Positions 44,057-52,896 of a stretch of DNA of 64,000 nucleotides are shown in pieces (position 1 is the stretch's first letter; the number at the start of each line of letters is the position of its first letter). The DNA comes from JAAYFT01 sp036562765 (GTDB taxonomy: Bacteria > Bacillota > Clostridia > Tissierellales > Tissierellaceae), in assembly GCA_036562765.1 (NCBI GenBank), contig DATCJO010000025.1, positions 1 through 64,000 of the forward strand. Reading direction: 5' to 3'. The notes beneath the pieces were generated by a model. That model worked only from the letters and a program-made list of their open reading frames with translations, was not told where the DNA came from and ran no database searches. Position numbers and translations under genes: made by a program.

Positions 44057-44097
44057 AAAAATATCTATAGCTTTTATAGGGCTATAGATATTTTTTA
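44057..44097 (-). terminator. Terminator after Crp/Fnr gene
   Basis: AAAATATCTATAG (44058-44070) pairs with CTATAGATATTTT (44082-44094). The A-run and T-run make it bidirectional. It separates the regulator from yedE. Confidence 0.75.
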
Positions 44098-44110
44098 TAT
44101 GATTATTCAA

Positions 44111-44791
44111 TTATTTCAAAAGGCACTCTTCTAATAATTTCATGTCCAATATCTTCAACACATTTTTGTGATAATCTATAATCCCTTCTTCTTTCATCTT
44201 CATAAGTTCCCTAGAAAGGGAAGGTCGTGGTATATTTAACAGTTCAGCCATTTTTTTTCGGCAAAATGGAAGGATTAGATATTTGTTTTTTTGCTTACTA
44301 TATTCAAGTAAAATCATATTAGCTATTTTTTTCCTAATGCTGTCATAGGAAAGGTTAGTAATTCTTTCATTTAACATTAAGATTCTATTAGACAATACTG
44401 TTACAAAATTATTCAATACTTGATTATGCATTTTCATAAGGTTGATTATGTCGTTCTTGTCAATATACATTATTTCACAGTCTGTGGAAGCAATTACAGT
44501 TGCAGGATATTTATGCCTTGATGAAAACACCAAAGCTTCTCCAAAGACATTTCCTGCTTCAAAGAAGTTTATGGTTACAACTTTTCCTGATGGGAATGGC
44601 TTATGGATTTCCACATTTCCATCTAAGATTATGCACAAACTGTTGCAATCTTCACCTTCTATGGCAATTACATCATTTTTTTTGAATTTTTTTATGCTAT
44701 AGGGTATATTAGAGATTAGAGATATTATTTCTTCTTTAGGGACATCTTTAAATAATATGGTCCTGCTTAAAGGTTCTAAATATTTCTCCAT
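44111..44791 (-). CDS. Crp/Fnr-family transcriptional regulator
   Basis: A 226-aa regulator with an N-terminal cyclic-nucleotide-binding fold (about 10-120: GEDCNSLCIILDGNVEIHK, GNVFGEALVF) and a C-terminal Crp helix-turn-helix (about 150-200: KKMAELLNIPRPSLSRELMKMKEEGII). The cysteine spacing of classical Fnr is absent. It lacks the exact cAMP-contact motif, so the signal is unknown. It lies directly upstream of the yedE cluster on the same strand but is separated from it by a terminator. Confidence 0.88.
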   Translation of the reverse strand: MEKYLEPLSRTILFKDVPKEEIISLISNIPYSIKKFKKNDVIAIEGEDCNSLCIILDGNVEIHKPFPSGKVVTINFFEAGNVFGEALVFSSRHKYPATVIASTDCEIMYIDKNDIINLMKMHNQVLNNFVTVLSNRILMLNERITNLSYDSIRKKIANMILLEYSKQKNKYLILPFCRKKMAELLNIPRPSLSRELMKMKEEGIIDYHKNVLKILDMKLLEECLLK

Positions 44792-44975
44792 TACATCACC
44801 TTTCTATTTGAAAGTTAGTTATATTATACCATAGTTTATTTATCAAACTTACTCTACAAGTTGTTAAGAGATTTTAACAAAGTAATAAATGATAATTTTT
44901 TAGTTAGTTTGTATTAAATATGGGTAATAATTATAAAAATAAAGGACAATCAATAAAAGAAAAGGAGTAAATATT

Positions 44976-45260
44976 ATGAATGATATTTTGCTGATAAACA
45001 AGATAAGCCCGCAAGACTATTCAAATGAAAAAAAGAAGGTTTTCTTTTTGCTTGGTGGAATGAATATTTCAAAAATAGAAAATAAAGTAGTAGATGTATT
45101 ACATAATGAGGGAAAAATTGACTTAAAAGATATTGTATTAAAATATAATGGAGTAGAGCTTAATATTGCGACCCAAGATATTCCCAATATCGTGAAACTT
45201 CTATGTAAAGAAAATATTTCAATTTATAGTATCTATCAGGTATATAATCCTGATTTATAA
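44976..45260 (+). CDS. Hypothetical 94-aa protein
   Basis: A small protein starting at ATG after AAAGGAG, followed by a strong terminator, so it is a credible gene. Its middle (GKIDLKDIVLKYNGVELNIATQDIPNIVKLLCKENISIYSIYQ) shows mixed helix and strand character. It has no signal peptide, membrane segment or cysteine pair. I do not recognise a family. It is divergent from the Crp/Fnr gene and could be its target, but this is only positional. Confidence 0.6.
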   Translation: MNDILLINKISPQDYSNEKKKVFFLLGGMNISKIENKVVDVLHNEGKIDLKDIVLKYNGVELNIATQDIPNIVKLLCKENISIYSIYQVYNPDL

Positions 45261-45265
45261 GATAC

Positions 45266-45308
45266 AAAAAAGTACCTGAGGCATTTAGCTTCAGGTACTT
45301 TTTTATTT
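45266..45308 (+). terminator. Terminator after hypothetical gene
   Basis: AAGTACCTGA (45270-45279) pairs with TCAGGTACTT (45291-45300), followed by TTTTATTTTT. Confidence 0.85.
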
Positions 45309-45361
45309 TTAATGTAATTATCCATTTGAATAAGCATATTATTAATGCAAGGGGGGATTTA

Positions 45362-46081
45362 ATGAAGAAGAAGTTATATATGTCTGTATTGATAATTACC
45401 TTGGTTATGGTTTTTTTGATATTAGGAAATTTAACAAATAAAATTTCAATGAAAAATAAAATAAAATCTGAAGATGTATACCTTAAAAACAGTTCTGGTA
45501 ATTATGTTATTCTAGTAGAAGTACATAATAAGAAGTTAATGTTAATAGATAGAGAAAATGAAAAAGTCATAAAAACTTATCCAATAGCTACAGGGAAACC
45601 ATCATCACCGACCCCCTTAGGTACTTTTAAAATAGTTGAAAAAGCCCAATGGGGTGAAGGTTTTGGCACTAGATGGCTGGGACTAAATGTACCCTGGGGT
45701 AAATATGGAATCCATGGAACCAATAGGCCAGAATCAATAGGTGGCAACTTATCAGCAGGTTGTATTAGAATGAGAAATAAGGACGTTGAAGAATTATATT
45801 CATTAGTCGGATATAATACTACTGTAGTAATCGTAAATGGGCTTTATGGGCCATTTGGCCAAGGATTTAGAGTTTTAAAGCCTGGAGACAGAGGTTCTGA
45901 TGTACTTGAAGTCCAAAAAAGGCTAAAACAAAAGGGATATTACCAAGGCAGTTTAGATGGAATTTATGGAGAAACCATGAAATCTGCCCTGATTAAGTTT
46001 TTAAAAGACAATAATATTCCATTAACAGATAAAATAACTGCGGAAATATATGAAAAATTAGACATTATTCTAATGGAATAG
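45362..46081 (+). CDS. L,D-transpeptidase with peptidoglycan-binding domain
   Basis: A 239-aa exported protein: membrane anchor (about 6-25), YkuD catalytic domain with HGTNRPESIGG and SAGCIRM (catalytic Cys about 134), then a PG_binding_1 repeat (GSDVLEVQKRLKQKGYYQG to the C-terminus). It forms 3-3 cross-links or anchors in the cell wall or spore. ATG 45362 is chosen after AAGGGGG rather than the ATG at 45326. It is monocistronic with a terminator behind. Confidence 0.88.
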   Translation: MKKKLYMSVLIITLVMVFLILGNLTNKISMKNKIKSEDVYLKNSSGNYVILVEVHNKKLMLIDRENEKVIKTYPIATGKPSSPTPLGTFKIVEKAQWGEGFGTRWLGLNVPWGKYGIHGTNRPESIGGNLSAGCIRMRNKDVEELYSLVGYNTTVVIVNGLYGPFGQGFRVLKPGDRGSDVLEVQKRLKQKGYYQGSLDGIYGETMKSALIKFLKDNNIPLTDKITAEIYEKLDIILME

Positions 46082-46091
46082 ATGCTAAAAA

Positions 46092-46132
46092 TGTGCTAAA
46101 AAAGATAGGCAAAGCCTATCTTTTTTAGCATT
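46092..46132. terminator. Bidirectional terminator
   Basis: TGCTAAAAAAGATAGGC (46094-46110) pairs perfectly with its complement at 46114-46130. It serves the L,D-transpeptidase and the convergent SASP gene. Confidence 0.88.
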
Positions 46133-46136
46133 TTTA

Positions 46137-46376
46137 CTATCTAGTTGTGTTAGTTGGGCTAGTGTTACCGCTTAAATTTTGTTGAGCCATTCTTACTAGG
46201 TTCTTTGTGATGTATCCACCAACATAACCATTTTGTCTTGATGGTAAGTTTCCTTTATCCATTGAATCATAATTTGCCATTCCTAGTTCAGAAGCTATTT
46301 CTAACTTCATTTGATTTAAAGCTTGACGAGCTTCTGGTACAAGAATTCTGTTATTTCCTGTCTTGTTATTTGCCAT
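46137..46376 (-). CDS. Alpha/beta-type small acid-soluble spore protein
   Basis: A 79-aa DNA-coating protein of the spore core. It has the germination protease site region KLEIASELGM (about 24-33), preceded by LVPEARQALNQ, and the second conserved block GNLPSRQNGYVGGYITKNLVRMAQQNL. These are the two SASP signatures. It protects spore DNA and feeds amino acids at germination. The ATG follows AAAGGAG. It proves spore-forming ancestry. Confidence 0.94.
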   Translation of the reverse strand: MANNKTGNNRILVPEARQALNQMKLEIASELGMANYDSMDKGNLPSRQNGYVGGYITKNLVRMAQQNLSGNTSPTNTTR

Positions 46377-46637
46377 TCATTTAGTCTCCTTTCATAAATA
46401 ATTTTGTAAAACTTTGGTGTAGTAGTAGTATGTGTATTAAAAAAATTAATAATCATGCAATATTATGAAGTTAATAATTCTGTTTCCAATATTTCCAAAA
46501 TTATCAATGTAAAAAATCAAAAGATTAATTGTCAAAAAAAGTATTTCCCTGGAAATTTGCTCACACCTGTATTGTTGTAACACAAATTGTTTTTTTGCGT
46601 AATATGTAATGAGTAAATTCGTTAGGGGGAGAGGAAT

Positions 46638-46838
46638 ATGGATAGAGACTATGGTGAAAACAATAGACCATGCTGCCCAGGAAGCCTAGCTAGGGCATGT
46701 GTTCCATTTCAAACAATGAATCAAGTATTCAGCCCAAGGGAAGCCCTAAAAGCAGGAACTCTATTCCCTGAATTGGTAAATTCAAAATTCAATACAGGTG
46801 TTAGTGATTGGGAGAGGAGTTGGAAATATGATGGATAG
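46638..46838 (+). CDS. cotJA: Spore coat associated protein CotJA
   Basis: A 66-aa protein with Cys-rich N-terminus, then ARACVPFQTMNQVFSPREALKAGTLFPEL, the CotJA signature. It is the first gene of a complete cotJABC cluster. It overlaps the cotJB start by 11 nt. The ATG follows GGGGGAGAGG. Expression is expected in the mother cell during sporulation. Confidence 0.9.
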   Translation: MDRDYGENNRPCCPGSLARACVPFQTMNQVFSPREALKAGTLFPELVNSKFNTGVSDWERSWKYDG

Positions 46839-47091
46839 GGCACAAATCGAATTATTAATGGAGATAATGGAAGTTTCCTTTGTATTAGATGAAACTGCTT
46901 TGTATTTAGATACTCATCCTGATGATGAAAGGGCATTGAGATTACACAATAATGCTTCGCAAAGATATCAAGAATTGAAAGAAATGTACCAAGCAAGATA
47001 TGGCCCGTTAACAAATAGGGACATGAGCAGACTTCCTTGGGGTTATATTGATGGACCTTGGCCTTGGGAAGTAGATTTTAATAATTTCTAA
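46828..47091 (+). CDS. cotJB: Spore coat protein CotJB
   Basis: An 87-aa coat protein with LDTHPDDERAL and the C-terminal GPWPWEVDFNN block typical of CotJB. I chose ATG 46828, with an adjacent ATG at 46831, after GAGGAG; a TTG/GTG further upstream would overlap more of cotJA. It lies 12 nt before cotJC. Confidence 0.88.
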   Translation: MMDRAQIELLMEIMEVSFVLDETALYLDTHPDDERALRLHNNASQRYQELKEMYQARYGPLTNRDMSRLPWGYIDGPWPWEVDFNNF

Positions 47092-47103
47092 AGGAGGATT
47101 AAT

Positions 47104-47676
47104 ATGTGGTTTTATGAGAAGAAGCTGCAATATCCAGTAAGAGTATATTCAACAAATCCTGCTTTGGCTGCAATGATAATAGAACAATTTGGCGGAGCAG
47201 ATGGAGAATTGTCTGCTGGCATTAGATATTTAACTCAAAGATGGACTATGCCAACTAATCAAGGAAAAGCAATTCTAACAGACATAGGCACAGAAGAGCT
47301 TGCTCATTGGGAGATTATAGGTACATTGGTATGGAAGCTTGTGAAAGATGCAAAACCTGAGCAAATAAAGGGAACACCTTTCGAAGCACATTACGTAAAT
47401 CATGGCAAGAGTCCATTTCCACACGATGCTGCAGGAGTACCATGGGAAGCAAAATATATTAACTCAAAGGATGACCCAATTGCTGATTTACAAGAAAATA
47501 TGGCAGCTGAAGAAAAGGCAAGGGCAACTTATGAATGGCTCATCCGCATAAGCGATGATCCAGGGGTAACAGATACTTTAAGGTTTTTGAGGGAAAGAGA
47601 GATTGTCCATTTTCAAAGATTTGGAGAAACATTGAGGATAGTTCAAGAATATATTGATAGCAAGAAATTTTATTAG
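47104..47676 (+). CDS. cotJC: Spore coat manganese catalase-like protein CotJC
   Basis: A 190-aa di-manganese catalase of the spore coat. It shows metal-ligand Glu and His residues in IGTEELAHWEIIGTL (about 62-76) and in the C-terminal helices, and ends DTLRFLREREIVHFQRFGE. It removes hydrogen peroxide at the spore surface. A truncated relic of the same gene lies at 49254-49316. A terminator follows. Confidence 0.92.
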   Translation: MWFYEKKLQYPVRVYSTNPALAAMIIEQFGGADGELSAGIRYLTQRWTMPTNQGKAILTDIGTEELAHWEIIGTLVWKLVKDAKPEQIKGTPFEAHYVNHGKSPFPHDAAGVPWEAKYINSKDDPIADLQENMAAEEKARATYEWLIRISDDPGVTDTLRFLREREIVHFQRFGETLRIVQEYIDSKKFY

Positions 47677-47722
47677 GCATTTATGATGAATAAAAAAGAA
47701 AAATAGTCTTCAATATAGAAAG

Positions 47723-47747
47723 AGAATCGGGGTTTTCCCGATTCTTT
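47723..47747 (+). terminator. Terminator after cotJ operon
   Basis: GAATCGGG (47723-47730) pairs with CCCGATTC (47736-47743), followed by TTTTAT. Confidence 0.85.
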
Positions 47748-47982
47748 TATGTTGCGTTTTGTTTTAGGTGGTAAATTGGACAAATATTATTGTGTTAGGT
47801 AGTTGTTAACAGAGTTAATAAAAAATGAGATACATTTTAATGTTTTTTGACATTTATTTCTTACATTTCTTATAATTATTGTTTTTGATTTAATTCCCTT
47901 TCTTATTAATCAAGTACCACTAGTGTGTCTTACTGTTCCATATAAATTAAGGAGTAACCTATTATAATACTGTAATCAAGAA
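47748..47982. other. AT-rich intergenic region
   Basis: About 235 nt between convergent genes with no supported feature. Confidence 0.4.
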
Positions 47983-48546
47983 TTACAAATATTCTCTTAA
48001 TCCTTCTCTGTTGAATCTAAAAACCAATCTGGACAGCCAATGTCCAACCAAAACTATGGGAATTAAAAAAATACCTACAGGTAGACTTATGAATAATAAG
48101 TCCAAATCAATAAGTTTAGCTGAAAACAAGCGATATAGCAAATAAATGGAATAAGGCAGAATGAGAAATAAGGCTGTAAGAACTCCAGGTGTATATCTCA
48201 TAAGAAAAAGACTATGCCCTAAATGTGCAAAAACATGAACGAGCAGTGCTAAATTAAATCCGACAAAAAATAAATAATACTGTTTTTCAGCTGCTAACCA
48301 AGTTGCAGGAATAAAAACAATGAGTAATAAAAATACTGCGAAAGCAAATCGGTCTGATCGGATACTATTTAATGATTCGATACTTTTTTTAAATAGAGAC
48401 GGTGTTTTTTGTTGGATATAATTATAGTTTTTCTTCATCCAAGATTCCACGAAAATAATTTCTTCTAAATCATGGATGATGAAAGCAATTAAAAACAACC
48501 ATATAACAGAATTCAAGCTGATTACAGAATCCAACAAACTTAACAT
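47983..48546 (-). CDS. HXXEE domain-containing membrane protein
   Basis: A 187-aa membrane protein with about five hydrophobic segments and an early IIHDLEEIIF motif (about 20-29), the HXXEE signature of a family with unknown function. A second His pattern, HVFAHLGHSL (about 102-111), could join a metal site. ATG 48546 is chosen because GAGGAGGGG lies just before it; the frame also extends to an ATG at 48618. It is on the edge of a gene-poor, decayed stretch. Confidence 0.75.
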   Translation of the reverse strand: MLSLLDSVISLNSVIWLFLIAFIIHDLEEIIFVESWMKKNYNYIQQKTPSLFKKSIESLNSIRSDRFAFAVFLLLIVFIPATWLAAEKQYYLFFVGFNLALLVHVFAHLGHSLFLMRYTPGVLTALFLILPYSIYLLYRLFSAKLIDLDLLFISLPVGIFLIPIVLVGHWLSRLVFRFNREGLREYL

Positions 48547-49253
48547 TACTCCCCTCCTCAGTTCAATTTGATTCTTGAACAAAGCACACAGGTCGGAAAT
48601 GTATTGTTCCTTATGCATCTGGTAAATATTGAATTCACTGAATTACCGTCTGTTCCTTTGAATTTCTATTAGATTCATTTGCACACTTTTACATGTTCGA
48701 AGCCATTGCGAGCTTTTTCATTATTTGACTCAATTGGCAATAATGCTCTAAGATTATCATTCGATACTTTGGTGTACCTAACAACTGAAACCTTGATAGC
48801 TTCGGGTTCAAGACTCTTGGTTGAACAAAGGCAACTGGTCAGAGTATATTCCCAGCACATACTTTCGTTTCTCATTTGATTAGTCATACATTATTTTCTG
48901 TAGCTTAGTCACTATTTCAGTCATCTGTAGGCAGCCCCAAAGAATTTTACTATTCCATGTCATCATTATACAAAAAATATACCCATTACTCCCGAAAAAT
49001 CTTGATTTATCAAATTTCTGCAGATAATTTTCTGATTCTAAATTAATTTTAGGAAAAGACCATGATAGATATTTCTTAAAATCCATTGTGTAGGTAAATA
49101 GAAAATCCTTCCATCAGAAGACGCAGTTACCTGACAGTGAAATCTCTAACCTAAGAGTGGGGGGGAGGGGAGTGGACCATTTTCACCTAACTATAGCTAG
49201 GTCAATGGGAGATAATAGGTACATTCTGCCACGCTGTCGTGTCCACCATGTCC
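48547..49253. other. Gene-poor decayed region
   Basis: About 700 nt with only short reading frames in all directions, no convincing ribosome binding site and no family resemblance. A G-rich run lies near 49161-49172. It may be a remnant of lost genes or mobile DNA. Nothing else can be supported. Confidence 0.45.
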
Positions 49254-49316
49254 AGTTTGCAAGAAGATATAGCAGCTGAAGAAAAGGCAAGGATAACTTA
49301 TGAATAGCTAATCCGC
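49254..49316 (+). pseudogene. cotJC fragment
   Basis: About 63 nt match codons of cotJC (47486-47548), reading LQEDIAAEEKARITYE-stop-LIR. One TAG replaces the Trp codon. Sequence on both sides no longer matches. It looks like a decayed duplicate fragment, 1.7 kb from the functional gene and just upstream of the CRISPR leader. Confidence 0.75.
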
Positions 49317-49329
49317 GACCTGTTTCTAT

Positions 49330-49475
49330 TTTTGTCGTCGACCTTCAATAGCACAAAAACCCTTGGAGATTGACGACAAATTAAAATACTAAATTTCAAC
49401 ATTTAACAGAAATCGTTGAAATATTTAGACGCATCTGATAAAATAAAAAATAAGCAAATAAGCTGCATGTACTGG
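49330..49475 (+). promoter_or_regulatory. Probable CRISPR leader
   Basis: AT-rich DNA directly before the first intact repeat. It includes a segment flanked by TGTCGTCGAC and GACGACA (about 49332-49379), a layout I recognise from leaders of clostridial type I-B/III arrays. The intact repeats lie at this end and the decayed ones at the other, which supports a leader here. Confidence 0.55.
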
Positions 49476-49836
49476 GTTTGGATTCTACCTATAAGGAATT
49501 GAAACCTCCAACAGATGCTAATTGTTCAGCTATTATAGAGTGTTTGGATTCTACCTATAAGGAATTGAAACCCAATTGCGTCCACTAGATTAGCTCCTGC
49601 TTCTTCCGTTTGGATTCTACCTATAAGGAATTGAAACTCAATTTTGATTGATTTATAGCCAAAAGGTGGATTGTTTGGATTCTACCTATAAGGAATTGAA
49701 ACTCTCCTCTTTCTACGAATTTTTCAGTCTTAATTTTTATGTTTGGATTCTACCTATAAGGAACTGAAATTGTGCATTATGCTTCATAAGGTTTATAACC
49801 TAATTAGTTTTTATGCTACCTATAAGGAATAATATC
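49476..49836 (+). CRISPR. CRISPR array, six repeats, type I-B-like
   Basis: Four perfect 30-nt repeats start at 49476, 49542, 49608 and 49673, beginning GTTTGGATTCTACC and ending GGAATTGAAAC. A fifth at 49741 has two changes and a sixth at 49807 is strongly decayed. Spacers are 35 to 38 nt (49506-49541, 49572-49607, 49638-49672, 49703-49740, 49771-49806) and all differ. The GAAAC end is typical of type I-B and III repeats. No cas gene lies in the window. Confidence 0.95.
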
Positions 49837-50062
49837 TACTACTGGTTACATTTTTTCATTGTACTTGACATTAAGATTTAATCTAAAATAATTTAAATCA
49901 TAAAAGTTTATTTTATAACAAAAGGTTGTTATGAAATAACCTTTTTTATTTTTTGAAAAAATATAAATTTTAACTTATGAAAATTGCAGTAGTAAAATAT
50001 AAATAAACAAGATATATAGTATTTGAATATAATAGTTAAATTAAAATCATAGGAGTGGTTAA

Positions 50063-50722
50063 ATGGAAAGATTTAGGTTTCTTACTATTGAAGAATTAAT
50101 AAATGAATTGGAAAATTATAAGTTTACTCAGCTACACATCCATCATACTTGGAAGCCTGCTCACAGTGCTTTTAATGGACAAAACCATATGCAGCTTCAA
50201 GAAGGAATGTATTACTATCATACAGTAGTCAATGGCTGGGAAGATATTGGGCAGCATTTAACTTTATTTCCAGATGGGAAATGGCTTACTGGAAGGCCTT
50301 TTAATAAAACTCCTGCATCCATATCAGGGTGGAATACTGGTGCCCTAGCTGTTGAAATGGTAGGTAATTTTGACTTGCCAGGTACAGGAGAGTTTAATAG
50401 CCAAGGATATGATAAGTTGGAGGGAAGGCAAAAGGAAGAAATACTAAAGTTAATAAAATATTTTATAGATAAATATGGAGAACATACTATTATTTTTCAT
50501 CGAGACAATCCAAATACTACGAAAACTTGCCCTGGAACATCTTTAGATAAAGAAACTTTAATTAAAGAAGCAAAGCTCATTAATGAACCTTCTCCTTGGG
50601 CAAAAGAAGCTTGGCAGTGGGCTATAGAAAATGGTATTACAGATGGGACAAATCCCAAGGAAGTGGCAACAAGAGAACAGGTTATTACAATGATATTTAG
50701 AGCAATTAAGATGATAAAATAA
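50063..50722 (+). CDS. N-acetylmuramoyl-L-alanine amidase with single SLH-like segment
   Basis: A 219-aa protein without a signal peptide. Residues about 15-165 form an Amidase_2/PGRP domain with zinc ligands in HIHHTWKP (about 25-30), the later His in IIFHRDN (about 150) and Cys in KTCPGTSL. The C-terminal 45 residues (SPWAKEAWQWAIENGITDG) match one S-layer homology repeat. Lack of a signal peptide and the domain order resemble prophage endolysins, but no phage genes surround it. Confidence 0.85.
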   Translation: MERFRFLTIEELINELENYKFTQLHIHHTWKPAHSAFNGQNHMQLQEGMYYYHTVVNGWEDIGQHLTLFPDGKWLTGRPFNKTPASISGWNTGALAVEMVGNFDLPGTGEFNSQGYDKLEGRQKEEILKLIKYFIDKYGEHTIIFHRDNPNTTKTCPGTSLDKETLIKEAKLINEPSPWAKEAWQWAIENGITDGTNPKEVATREQVITMIFRAIKMIK

Positions 50723-50843
50723 GATTTATTATTGAAATAATCAAAAAAAGCTATAGATTCAACGGTTGATTTTATCGTGTTCAGTTGATAAAATAATGTA
50801 AAGGATACAAATGTGTCCAAGTTTTATTATGAAAGGGGGATTT

Positions 50844-51392
50844 ATGATGAACGCAATGACTGCTGAAAACTTGAGATCTGCTTTTGGTGGAGAATCTCAA
50901 GCTCATATGAGATATAGAATATGGGCTGAAAAAGCTGAAAAAGATGGTTTCCCAAATGTTGCTAGATTGTTTAGGGCAACATCTGATGCTGAACAAGTAC
51001 ATGCAACATATCATTTCAAAGCATTAAAGGATGTAGTAGGTGATTTCTCAGTAACTTCAGGTGCAGTATTTGGATATACTTCAACTTCTGAAAACCTACA
51101 AGGAGCTATTAATGGAGAAGTTCATGAAGCTACTCAAATGTATCCAGCATACATAGCTGTTGCTGAAATGCAAAATGAACAAGAAGCAATAAGAGCTTAT
51201 AAATATGCTATTGAAGCAGAAAAAGTTCATGCTAAATTATTTACAAAAGCAAAAGAAGCAGTAGATGCTGGAAAGGATTTAGAAGCTAAGACTGTTAAAC
51301 TTTGTCCAGTTTGCGGATATGTCACTATAGATGGTGATGAAGACAAGTGCCCACTTTGCGGTGCTAAAAAAGATGTATTCATAGAATATTAA
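50844..51392 (+). CDS. rbr: Rubrerythrin
   Basis: A 182-aa non-heme di-iron protein that reduces hydrogen peroxide with NADH-derived electrons. The N-terminal ferritin-like domain has the iron ligands in GGESQAHMRY (about 16-25), DAEQVHATYH (about 47), NEEQEAIRAY-like NEQEAIRAY and EAEKVHAKLF. The C-terminal rubredoxin domain has CPVCGY and CPLCG. I chose ATG 50844 after GGGGG; an earlier ATG at 50811 is unlikely. Oxygen defence in a strict anaerobe. Confidence 0.95.
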   Translation: MMNAMTAENLRSAFGGESQAHMRYRIWAEKAEKDGFPNVARLFRATSDAEQVHATYHFKALKDVVGDFSVTSGAVFGYTSTSENLQGAINGEVHEATQMYPAYIAVAEMQNEQEAIRAYKYAIEAEKVHAKLFTKAKEAVDAGKDLEAKTVKLCPVCGYVTIDGDEDKCPLCGAKKDVFIEY

Positions 51393-51395
51393 TCA

Positions 51396-51438
51396 TTATA
51401 CTGCTAGATATGTTTCATATCTAGCAGTATAATTTTAT
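51396..51438 (+). terminator. Terminator after rubrerythrin
   Basis: ATTATACTGCTAGATATG pairs with its complement after a short loop, followed by TTTTATT. The stem is about 17 bp. Confidence 0.85.
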
Positions 51439-51467
51439 TATTACATAAAGTTTAATGGGGTGTTTAT

Positions 51468-52025
51468 TTGATAGTTGAAACAATTATATTATCATTCATA
51501 ATAGGGAAACTACGAAGAGGCAGCATTAAAAATTTGGCAAAGCTAAATATTAATAAGTCTTATATATTTATCATATCTTTCATTATTGAAATTTTATCCT
51601 TAATCATCATTACCAGATTTAATTGGCAATTAAGCAGTATATTGGAAAGATATTTTCCCTATATTCATGTACTGTCTTACCTATTATTAATATTAGGCCT
51701 TGTGATGAATTATAATGAAAAAGGATTTAGGTTGGTACTACTTGGTACAATATTAAACTTTATGCCAATAGCCTTAAATAAAGGCAAGATGCCAGTATCT
51801 ATTGATGCTCTAAAATTTTCAAGTTTATACAGTGAGTTAAAATTGTTAAAAGAAGGCAGAATACTGACTCATGTTCTAGAAAATGAAGCTACAAAGATGG
51901 GTATACTTGGGGACATAATTCCAATTCCCAAACCTTATCCATTACCAAAAATTATAAGCATTGGAGATATTTTCATTGCTTTAGGCTTATTTGTAGTTAT
52001 TCAAAAATACATGCAAAAAGATTGA
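51468..52025 (+). CDS. DUF5317-type membrane protein
   Basis: A 185-aa membrane protein with about five hydrophobic segments. It starts with a TTG behind a GGGGTG-like site. The N-terminus (ETIILSFIIGKLRRGS) and the NRGKMPVS-like segment (NKGKMPVSIDAL, about 105) match the DUF5317 family, which has no known function. A terminator follows. Confidence 0.7.
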   Translation: MIVETIILSFIIGKLRRGSIKNLAKLNINKSYIFIISFIIEILSLIIITRFNWQLSSILERYFPYIHVLSYLLLILGLVMNYNEKGFRLVLLGTILNFMPIALNKGKMPVSIDALKFSSLYSELKLLKEGRILTHVLENEATKMGILGDIIPIPKPYPLPKIISIGDIFIALGLFVVIQKYMQKD

Positions 52026-52042
52026 AAGGAAGCTAAATATTG

Positions 52043-52070
52043 TAAACCCTTTTTTAGGGTTTATTTTTTT
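52043..52070 (+). terminator. Terminator after DUF5317 gene
   Basis: AAACCCT (52044-52050) pairs with AGGGTTT (52056-52062), followed by ATTTTTTT. Confidence 0.8.
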
Positions 52071-52110
52071 ATTTTTTGGCAGAATATATTTAGAAAAAGG
52101 AGGTAATGAA

Positions 52111-52815
52111 TTGGAACCAAGATTAGTCATTATCGCCATAATTCCAGCTGCCATAATAATATTTGGAATTTATCTAAGTGACAGACACGACAGAGAGCCA
52201 TTTAGAATTCTCCTTTTAACATATATATTAGGCGCCCTTACAGTTATTCCATCTATTATAGTTGAGGAAATACTTGTTTCATTTAACATATTTCCAGGAG
52301 TTTTGGGAGCATTTTACAATGCCTTTATAGTAGCAGCATTGACGGAGGAATATTTTAAAAGGCTAGCTGTCTTAAGATATCCTTATAGAACGAAGTTCTT
52401 CAATGAAAAGCTGGATGGAATAGTTTATTCCGTATTTGTTACCATGGGCTTTGCTACAGTGGAGAACATCATTTATGTTGCTTTTAGGTATACAAATAAT
52501 CCTTTTATTGGGCTATATAGGGGCATATTTTCAGTGCCTGCCCATGGTGTTTTTGGGATAACGATGGGATATTACTTGTCGCTTTCAAAATTTGATACTG
52601 ATATAGATAGAAAGAGAAAAAACATGAGAAAATCGTTGACTATGCCAGTTATCATGCATGGATTGTTTGACTTTATTCTAATGGCGGGCATACCAGAACT
52701 GACATTAATTTTCATCCCATACGTAATATTCTTGTGGGTATTAAATCAACGAAGATTGGCAAATTTTATGTATGATTCCAGAAATAGAGTTATAGGTTTG
52801 AAGAAAGAAAAATAA
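52111..52815 (+). CDS. prsW: PrsW-family intramembrane glutamic protease
   Basis: A 234-aa polytopic membrane protein with about seven helices. It carries the PrsW motifs: DRHDREPF (about 24-31), EEILVSF (about 51), the double-Glu LTEEYFKRLAV (about 80-90) and ENIIY with a later HG (MHGLFDF). In Bacillus subtilis PrsW cleaves the anti-sigma factor RsiW. No anti-sigma gene is adjacent here, so the target is unknown. The TTG start follows AAGGAGG. Confidence 0.85.
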   Translation: MEPRLVIIAIIPAAIIIFGIYLSDRHDREPFRILLLTYILGALTVIPSIIVEEILVSFNIFPGVLGAFYNAFIVAALTEEYFKRLAVLRYPYRTKFFNEKLDGIVYSVFVTMGFATVENIIYVAFRYTNNPFIGLYRGIFSVPAHGVFGITMGYYLSLSKFDTDIDRKRKNMRKSLTMPVIMHGLFDFILMAGIPELTLIFIPYVIFLWVLNQRRLANFMYDSRNRVIGLKKEK

Positions 52816-52851
52816 GCTTCTATTGTATAATATGGTGACAAATTATAAAAT

Positions 52852-52884
52852 AAATGGTAGAATCAATCTACCATTTATTTTTTT
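52852..52884 (+). terminator. Terminator after prsW
   Basis: AAATGGTAGA (52852-52861) pairs with TCTACCATTT (52867-52876), followed by ATTTTTTT. It ends shortly before the next ribosome binding site. Confidence 0.85.
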
Positions 52885-52896
52885 AAGGAGATATCC

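Noticed and set aside
48675..49086. Two minus-strand frames of 68 and 70 codons as genes
   Set aside because: No ribosome binding sites or family features; the opposite strand is equally open.
50063..50722. Prophage endolysin region
   Set aside because: Only the amidase has a phage-like layout; no holin, portal, capsid or integrase genes surround it.
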